Shown: positions 56,470 through 64,000 of the stretch, piece after piece | Layout of the letters: the number at the start of each line of letters is the position of its first letter | Position numbering within the stretch: the stretch's first letter is position 1 | Source: Toxonevra muliebris | Lineage: Eukaryota > Arthropoda > Insecta > Diptera > Pallopteridae | Reading direction: 5' to 3' | Length of the DNA stretch: 64,000 nucleotides | NCBI GenBank assembly: GCA_963691655.1 | Contig: OY829329.1 | Span: forward strand, 57,053,408-57,117,407 | Program-made: the position numbers and the translations under genes | Notes under the pieces: generated by a model | What the model was told of the DNA's origin: nothing | Database searches by the model: none | What the model saw: the letters and a program-made list of their open reading frames with translations, nothing else

Positions 56470-56620
56470 CCATTCTCAGCGGATATCCTCATCGCTGTAA
56501 AGCAATGTGCTGAGGGTAAAAGGAAAAAATCTTGACAAGACAGGCTTTTCCGGGCTGGGAACACGGAACTCCAACGATAATAATCTAGGCTGCTGTCACT
56601 AGACTATCGAAGTGGCTTAG
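56470..56620 (-). mobile_element. Decayed tRNA-derived SINE
   Basis: Minus strand: CCACTTCGATAGTCTAGTG (A-box region close to the S1 head), GACAGCAGCCTAGATT, a mutated B box GTTCCGTGTTCCC, then a body with ACCCTCAGCACATTGC and GATGAGGATATCCGC. Confidence 0.58.
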
Positions 56621-59600
56621 TTTTAAGAAGAATTTAGCTTCCTGCATTCACATTAACGCTGTACTCCCGTTGATGTTTCAGAAGAGTGAGAAACAGCAAA
56701 GAAAGCGTAGAACGTATATTTCTCTAACAAATATTTCTTCACTATGAATGCTTCGGACCATTATTAGATCCAGAGATTGAAAGAGGGTGGTGTTCTTTCT
56801 GTCATATTTAAGAACCAAGTTGTTTTGTAGACTCTCGTTTTCGCTCTTCCGAAAAGTCAGAATGTGTGGCACATTTATCTCCAAGAGAGTGGATTTCGTC
56901 CAAAAAATAACTGCTAATAGAAAATAACCACAAAAAATTACTAAAACTATCATTTTTCATTTATTTCTTATTTGAAGTCACATAAACTTCAATTTTAAAA
57001 TATCATTCGACAATTACTTCATCAACACCATTTTACTTCTTAAAGTTGTCTCAAATATTTACCTCAACATAATTTTACAAATTTCAATTTCTTCTAACGA
57101 CTTAATAACAGGCAAAGTAAATGGTGTAAATGACACAATTCTCACTTTAAATGCTGTGAAATGTAAAAGAATACAATTTAGAAGCTAATTTGACCCGTAT
57201 TAGAGCATACAACCGTCGTAACCATTTTACAAGGCGCTAGCATTGTTCATGCGCTAGCATGAATTCTTGTGAATTTTGTAGAGTTTGTGTTGTTGCCAAT
57301 TGGAGCATGTTATACTGCAGTAGCACAGCAACATTAGTAGCAAGAGCACCAGCACCAGCAACAACAATAAAAGCATCAGCATTTAGCTAATTTTACTACC
57401 AGTTATATTTGTGCATTTTAACAAGAGTTTGTACTGAAATAAGTAGTAACAATGTTTGTAGTAATGCATAACTAACAGCATAAAATATTATACGTGCACA
57501 CATTGAAAACAGAAAATTGAAAACTAAGCAAGCAAAATTCTCTAGGACTCACCCAACTCCTGCGGGGCTTGTCTGCCCTGCCAGCGGCGTATGCCTCTTT
57601 TTTAGTTGCTTGTTTGACTACTCATGTGCATATACCATATATATTCTGCATACTATTCTACGTATTTTGTATGTACAAAAGTTTGTCTGCCTATAATGTT
57701 GCCGCCTGTCTGCTACAGTTGCTGTTGGCTGCTACTGGCTGCTCACTGCTATTTCTAGCTGACTACAATGCTCATTTTCATTTTGTTTCATTAATATAAT
57801 ATTATTTTATTTTCAATTTTTTATGTGCCTAATTCAGGTTGGATTTGCTTACTTGGGTAGGTACTAAATAACATATTACTTCATTCATTTTTTTTCTGTA
57901 TGCGTTTGACATTTTATGCCAAAGTATCTGTAATTTACGCCATTTTAATTTTACGCAGATTTTTCGCTCAGATGGCACAATTTAAATTGTTCAAAACAGA
58001 AAATAATTTTTAGGTATAATAGTTAGATGGGGTAACAAAACTTTTAAAGAGTTAAATCTTATACACACACACACACACACATTTTTAATGGTACAAGCGA
58101 AAATGGTATATAAACTATTATTTAATGTATTTATAATTTTTTCCTTAATTTTTTGTTGTTGTTTTTACAGACAAATAAATTGCGTAATTTTGCCATTTAC
58201 AACTAGGAACTTTTGCATTCAATATAGGAAAAACAATAATTTCTTTTTGCTCAATTTCTTTTATATTTTTAAATTTTCTTTAAATTCTTCCATTTTCAAG
58301 TTTACTTTCTATAAGTTCAATTACAACAACATATATACCTACATAAAATAGTAGCTATGTACTTCATTTGATTAGATTGAAAAGTTATTTCAGAGTGTTC
58401 CTTTTCTTTTATGAGGAGAAAAGCTATCGATTTGTTTCATTTTTTATACTTTCTTTTTTACTCTATGATTTTTTACGTTTACATGTTTGCTGCACCTTTT
58501 GCACTAACCAGAAAAATCATGGAAAAATAATAAATGAAAAATCAAAAAAAAAAAAAAAAAAAAAATTGTTAAGCCATAGAGCAGAAATTTCGATTAAATT
58601 TACATAAAAAAATTACTTTGCTAACACACAAAAAAAAAAAAAAAAACATAGGAAAAAGTATAAAACACACACACTTTGAACTGTGTGTGTGTGACTTTTT
58701 GCATAATAATTTTATGGTTTTTGTATTAAAAATACCAACTAAAAATTTCATTCAACTTCTATGCATAGAAATTGAGATGTCATAACAGAATAAGAAAACA
58801 AAACACGAAAAAAACAACTTCATTTTTTATGGTTTCATTTCATAATCATAAAACTCATTTTTTACATACATAACTAAATAAAAATATATGTGAAAAATGT
58901 TTAAACAAAAAAGTTTCTGTTTAGTTAGTAGAAAATAATTCAAAATAACGAATTTTAAATAGAAAATATTGACCCGATAGTATAAGTCCAGCTGCACAAA
59001 TTTTGAGTACTCATCAAGGGAGTAATGATGCATTGTACAAACGTCGATAGAGCAATAACAACAAAATTAGACGTGTAGAAAATAACAGTAAAATTTAAAG
59101 TGCAAGCAGCATATTAATTAGAACAGTTAATCTCTCTTGAAGTCGGTATCTCGTCAAATTGAAAACATGTTCGTTTCACGCATTTACTTTTTGAGTTCGG
59201 TACTCAAAGTGTGAAAGTGGTTTATAAATATATTAATGTAATTAAATTATAAGTAATATAATTTAAATTGTATTACTTAATACAATTAAATTAGTTATAC
59301 ATATTACAGTATTAATTAGTAACTAAAATAAATAATAAGCAAATTTGCTTACTTTTTTTTCCGGTTGGGCACACGTGTACTTTTTAAAAAATATAATTTG
59401 AACTAAAATTTACAAGAAAATTTTGATATATTGGCTTAATTTTTTTATTACCCCCATTATTTAGTTTTTTTTCATTCGATAAGATTGGATAGATCTGATT
59501 ATATTCATGCATACTTGGTGTCATAGAACTTGTACTGACTGAAATGAGTCCAACAAGGACTCATTTCCACTAATAGGTTTTTAAAAATTACGTCCTTTTT

Positions 59601-60041
59601 TTGAAACGAACGAGAATTATTTCTCCTTTCTAATGGTATGCAACACTTATTCAAATTAATCAGTTGTGAGCGAAGAAACAAAGAGTGAGCGTATTTTCAT
59701 ACAAAGCCTTAGCAAATAATATAAGAAACCCACAAATTTTATAACAATAAGTAGTAACTTTTGTGCTGGTAAGTATATTTATATAATTTAAATAGGGTTT
59801 GTTCACTAAACATTCTGCTATAGTTCGGTAAAAATAAGCACCATTTTAGAAAACATTGAAACTAACTAGTAATTTTTAGTCAACTTCAATATGAAATATA
59901 TTTTTAAACACTAGTTTGTGTTAAATGATTTTTTTTATTCCAAACCACATTTTAATTTTTGATATCAATATAGGTACTTATAAATTTTAATTCAGAAATT
60001 TCTAAGAATGATTCAAAGAAATGATTTTTTATAATTTTGAC
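56621..60041. other. Long A/T-rich non-coding stretch
   Basis: No gene in 3.4 kb. (CA)n lies at 58063-58081, A-runs at 58544-58565 and 58630-58645, and (GT)n at 58682-58693. A perfect 11-bp hairpin GAAATGAGTCC-AACAA-GGACTCATTTC lies at 59541-59567. The poly-T-ACAG at 58160 is acceptor-like but not followed by a credible exon. Confidence 0.45.
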
Positions 60042-60290
60042 TAGCGGATCCAGAGATTTACCTTAAGGGGGTTAACATTTTTTTTTATTTGTGGCCAACG
60101 ATCAAATATATGAAATTCTTATCGGTAAGGAAGGGAGTGAGCTAGGTAGGCGTTGGGGGGAAGGGGGGAGGTGGGATGGGGCGGGTAGGGTGGAGTTGGG
60201 GGGAGGTTAGGGGGAAGTTGGGAGGGAGGTCAGGGGTATTTAACCTTAAATCCTTTCTCCTTTCCTACGCCCCTTAGATCTGCTATTGCT
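60042..60290. repeat. G-rich tract between hAT-like ends
   Basis: 60150-60236 has many G3-G6 runs separated by 1-5 bases on the plus strand (GGGGGGAAGGGGGGAGG, TGGGATGGGGCGGGTAGGG), a strong G-quadruplex candidate. It lies between TAGCGGATCCAGAG (60045) and (other strand) TAGCAGATCTAAGGGGCG (60288), which look like opposing ends of a small hAT-type element related to those at 31157 and 40367. Confidence 0.55.
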
Positions 60291-61019
60291 CCTACGTAAG
60301 ATTGCACAGTCCCACAATTTTGTTTTCAATATATTCGCATCTATCACCCAGCCACAGCCTTTTCCCCTAATTTTGATGCGCCCATGAGTAGGCCTATAAT
60401 TGAGAATTAGTTCGGTGCGGAAAGAGTAAGTCTCCATATAAAATTTTATTAATTTAGCTCGATATGATATTCAAAGATAGTAGATTTTTGCGAAAATTAA
60501 CCGCCTACTTTGAGATACAGTCACATTTTATAGCCCACAGTTTGACATACATACAAATGCATCTCTACACCAAATTTCACTAGGATCGGACAAATGGTAT
60601 ATGATTACATAAGGAAAATACATAGATTTGGGCAACAATTTGTATGTATTTGTGTGTATGTATTTACGCATACATACATAATTTTTTTTTGTATATATAA
60701 TTTTCTTAAACACCAAATTTATCATTTGCATCTAACTAAACCTCAAATTAAAGATAATTTGCTATAAATTTTGCTGATCCGAATTACATGCGCACTCAAT
60801 TTTTCGATTCGAATTATATGCAATCCATTTTTTTTTCGAAGTGATGTTACCTAAGTAACTATTAAAAACAAGTTATGTTTTTTTTTTTGGTAGTTAACAA
60901 CTTTAAAAGAGGAAGAAATATACTTTAATTTTGAATTAAAATATATGTTTTTTTTTCATAGATCTGTAATCCTTATTCTTAGCGTTCAAAGTTTCCCTTG
61001 CAAAAATCGTGATACAAAT
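60291..61019. other. Non-coding
   Basis: 60350-60600 is less A/T-rich and contains a stop-free 63-codon minus-strand frame without recognised domains. Nothing else seen. Confidence 0.35.
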
Positions 61020-61310
61020 TTTCAACGAAATTTTCGAGAGATTTTCCAACAGTTTTATAGTAATTTGTGGTCGCTAATCACGACTGCGTACAGTTTTTCT
61101 TCATCATATCTAGTTCTCCCACAATATGGACCTGAAGTCGTAAAAATTGGGTCTTCAGGCTCTATTAAGAAATTTGTTTATTTCAGCAGAAACGAATATG
61201 ATGTCTGAAGAAAAGTTGATAAGCACAAAGAGTACGCAGTCGTGATCATCGACCCTAAATTACTATAAACCCGTTAGAAAATCTCGGGCACAAAATTTTT
61301 GTTGCTCTGT
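61020..61310. repeat. Foldback sequence with about 60-bp inverted arms
   Basis: 61035-61092 (GAGATTTTCC, TTTTATAGTAATTT, GTCGCT, ATCACGACTGCGTAC) is mirrored by 61232-61290 on the other strand (GAGATTTTCT, TTTATAGTAATTT, GTCGAT, ATCACGACTGCGTAC), with a roughly 140-bp spacer. The right arm and its continuation match 12320-12410, so this is a dispersed family. Confidence 0.68.
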
Positions 61311-62012
61311 GTTATCATCACTGCGTTCGATTACGTTTATTGAAAATGAGTCCCCGATTTTTTAGATTGAACTTTTGAAATTATAATTTAATTACTTTAT
61401 GCGTTTTTTTTTTTTTTTTGTACAGAAAAATATATTTTTTCAGCTATTTTTATGGCATTGAAGTCAATATAATGGGTTTTCGGGTCGACAATATGAATAT
61501 GACATTGTTTGCTTTTAAAATTGATTCTAGAGGACGCCACGATACAAAATTTTCTTAAAACTCATTGTTTTTGTAGGTTTTCTTCTGTAAAATTTTGCAA
61601 ATTGTTATTTAAAAATCGGGGGACTCAAGTTGATTTTTTTACTCATATACTCTTTGGCTAAGTTGATCAGCATCAAATATACCATTTTTTAGGGCGTAGT
61701 CGATGTCTCGAAAAAATTTGATCACCCCTTATGCGTTCCTTGTCTTGTTACTACTATATATGTTTGTTTACTTTTTTTCCCAAATTGTTTACTCTTTAGA
61801 GGAATTTGATTACAAAATTATGTAGGCCGTGGCAACTCTGTTCATAACAGAAGACTAATGTTGTGTGTGTACTCCTTTATTACTCACCTTGGAGGTCAAA
61901 GCGGTTATTCTGTGCCCCACAACATACAATGTTAAAACGATGTCAAAATAAAAGGGAATTGGATTAATTGAGAGTACTCTATTGCTCAGTTTTGAACGCT
62001 CGAAGATTATTC
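61311..62012. other. Non-coding, second short inverted pair
   Basis: GAGTCCCCGATTTTTTA at 61347 and its near complement TAAAAATCGGGGGACTC at 61611 form an inverted pair 250 bp apart, possibly part of the same foldback family. Otherwise nothing recognised. Confidence 0.4.
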
Positions 62013-62015
62013 TAA

Positions 62016-62113
62016 TGCTTGGTTTTCACTATGTCAAATTTGCCAACATGTTGGTAATTTTATATGGGAAATTCTCTCTTTGACAGGGAATACGACATAA
62101 TGAAAACCAAGCA
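62016..62113. mobile_element. 98-bp MITE with TAA duplication (PIF/Harbinger-like)
   Basis: Terminal inverted repeats TGCTTGGTTTTCACTATGTC and GACATAATGAAAACCAAGCA (19/20 matched), flanked by TAA at 62013-62015 and 62114-62116. A 3-bp TWA duplication is characteristic of PIF/Harbinger. It is almost all stem, with a roughly 58-bp loop containing CCAACATGTTGG. Confidence 0.75.
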
Positions 62114-62116
62114 TAA

Positions 62117-64000
62117 CAATAACTTTAAGTTCAACTGGAAAGTTTTTTTTAGAGATTTTCTCAAGTATTTTTTTTTTCTGAGTAGGTAAATGGGGTTGCG
62201 TTAAGTTAAATTTCATTTTATAAATTAATTAAAAAACTTTAAAATTTTTTTTTGCACAAAGCCAAATCTTTCTGTCTATATTGAAAAATTTTTTCGGTTT
62301 CTGACCAAATTCTCTCATTTCTATATTACAATATTTCCTTGTTTCTCAATTAAAAGTTCTAAATTCCAACAACAACTAATAAAACGAAACTGGAGTATAA
62401 AATTTTTGCACTTAAAATTCCCCACAAATTTATTTTATTTTTTAATAAAATACAATATGATTTTATAAATTTTTAGTTTTTTTTAAAAAAAAGAAGAATT
62501 TTATCACATTTTCTACAGCAACAGCAAGAGACTTTGGGTCAAAATTAAATTATTATTACATTCATCCGGCGGACAATACTGAATAAAAACAAATAACAAA
62601 CAGTAAAACAATGAAACAAAAACTGTTCAATTGAGAAAGCTCAAGTGAAAGTTATTTACAAAAGCAAATACAACAATACCAACTTGGATTACTAGCCTTA
62701 TGCTGTTACTGCTGCAATCTCTGCTACTCCTTACTCCAATCCTTACTCCATCTAAAGCTTATCGTTTTCAAGCGTGTGCTTCTAACTTCCTTGTATTTGC
62801 GCCCTTATAACTTGTATACTATTTGAGAATTTTGTACTTGCCTCCTCCTCCCTCACTTTGCACTCTCATTGACAAAAGATAATAACAAAAACAGTTTAGC
62901 CTCTCAGAAATCTGAACTACACTGCATTGAACTGAACTAAACATAACAGCACACAACACAGGAACAATAACAACAACAGTGACTACTTTAACAATAATAA
63001 CAAGAAAAACAATAAAAACTTTTTAAAGAGACTTATATAGAAAAAAATGTTATTTTTTTTATCTGCAAGGAAAACCGCATGGACAAAAATTTCTCTCAGA
63101 GATAAATTCCTCAATACTTTTGAATGAAGATGGCGCCGATGGTGAAGGAGAGTAGAAGAATGAGATGGCAACCACGGCGAAGCGGAGTTGGAGAATGAGA
63201 GATCTTTTGTTATTTGTTATTGTTTCGTATGTAATAAGAGTGACAACACAGCGGTATTGTAGTAGTAGAGTATTCTTTTAATAATGTACAGAATTGTAGT
63301 TGTTTTTGTGGTTACTTCTACTACAGTTTTTATTATTTTTTTTTGCCAGCTTAAATTTAAGTAATTTGTTGTTCTTGTTGTTATTATTGTGTTATTGAAA
63401 AACGTGGCTGTTTTTCTTTTTACCTTGCAGTAATTTACTTTCCTGCATTAATAAATCACTCAAAAAACTAATAACTGACAAGGGAAAGAAGTAAACGAAA
63501 TAAGCTTCATTCCGTCTATCTGGTCGTAGTTATATTTACCTGACAAAGCTGAAGTAGTTAAAATGGGATTTACTTTAGCAAACTCTACTTATATACAATT
63601 TCTCACAAATAAAATAATCAGCCTTCTGCTTATTGAGATTGAGTGCAATGCTATCCCAGCTCCCTCTAGAGTTGGCCACAATGATCGATTGAGCTGTTTT
63701 TCTGCATGCACAGGGAACTGTCAGAATGAACGCCAGAAGGCGACAGTACTTCAGTGTACACATTAAGGGCATGAACTAACTGATTCGATGCAAGCGATTT
63801 TTAGTGAACGTCTATCGTTTACAAAACGAGAACAAAGTTTTTTAATTTCGAATCAATGATCAAAATGGCTGAGGTATTAATCATTAGGTGATTGGTGAGG
63901 TTAGGCTTGGCTTTTTAAAATCTTTCAGTCAAGGCAGGGATCAAAAATGTATGCTCAACTTCTCATCTTCTCTTTCTTTCTCCCTTGAATGTGGACATGC
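62117..64000. other. A/T-rich non-coding to window end
   Basis: T/A runs and ACAACAACA-type triplets at 62940-63015. The GCAG after a pyrimidine run at 63431 is acceptor-like but followed by TAA. Short ORFs at 63563-63772 on both strands overlap each other and show no domain. No gene supported. Confidence 0.4.

Noticed and set aside
57569..57799. 76-codon hydrophobic ORF as a membrane protein
   Set aside because: Composition follows the local T-rich sequence; no conserved motif, signal or splice context.
62160..62190. Plus-strand T-run CTGAGTAG|GTAAAT as a recursive splice site
   Set aside because: The donor half is poor and purines interrupt the region before AG; much weaker than 44.18 kb.
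63563..63772. Overlapping 65-67 codon ORFs on both strands
   Set aside because: Mutually overlapping on opposite strands with no domain or promoter evidence.

Overview
This is a strongly A/T-rich eukaryotic window with no complete host gene that I can recognise. It looks like a higher (cyclorrhaphan, calyptrate-like) fly: ATGTATGTATACATA-type microsatellites, CAA/CAG runs in non-coding DNA, Jockey-clade LINE debris, mariner and hAT copies, piggyBac-type TTAA MITEs and several tRNA-derived SINEs. The species assignment is inference. No ORF longer than about 195 codons exists, and the only protein-like ORFs belong to transposable elements. I read the window as the inside of a very long intron or an intergenic desert. 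One minus-strand recursive-splice-like site (44183/44184) and a weak plus-strand exon-like segment (46179-46297) are the only hints of a host transcript.

Layout. 0.4-2.3 kb: two non-autonomous hAT-type elements with 8-bp target duplications. 2.6-3.2 kb: the 3' end of a Jockey LINE. 4.4 kb: a 13-bp minisatellite. 4.9-5.6 kb: an old TIR element. 5.85-6.9 kb: two LINE fragments. 7.0-7.3 kb: a TTAA MITE. 8.6-9.4 kb: the first of four 'CCAAAATTCAGA'-like decayed repeat tracts (others at 12.1-13.7, 23.2-24.4 and 54.7-56.4 kb). A related-looking 'GATTCTGACTGA' tract is at 49.7-51.0 kb. 11.4-12.1 kb: an internally deleted mariner. 12.6-13.55 kb: a LINE 3' end. 15.3-16.9 kb: a pogo-like MITE abutting a 1.4-kb element with about 200-bp inverted ends. 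18.6-19.8 kb: a TTAA element carrying an inserted tandem repeat with an intact hammerhead ribozyme motif. 21.9-22.8 kb: a TA-flanked TIR element. 23.8-24.0 kb: a second, mutated hammerhead copy. 29.2-29.5 kb: a perfect 125-bp palindrome. 29.55 kb: a 205-bp piggyBac-type MITE. 30.5-31.0 kb: two SINEs. 32.0-34.65 kb: a 2.6-kb TTAA element with a full-length dead mariner inside. 37.4-37.95 kb: a 274-bp tandem dimer. 40.4-41.3 kb: a hAT-like element holding SINE and reverse-transcriptase fragments. 42.1-43.8 kb: a decayed tandem array. 46.7-47.4 kb: a polypyrimidine block. 49-57 kb: SINEs and repeat tracts. 60-62 kb: a G-rich tract, foldback sequences and a 98-bp MITE.

Most of the window is nested layers of dead mobile DNA. 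The most unusual item is the hammerhead-bearing retro-inserted tandem repeat (18946-19550). It has a 10/11 target-site duplication and all hammerhead core residues, resembling an animal retrozyme or a Penelope-like element terminal repeat. Second is the perfect palindrome at 29.2-29.5 kb, and third the textbook-looking ratcheting point at 44.18 kb.
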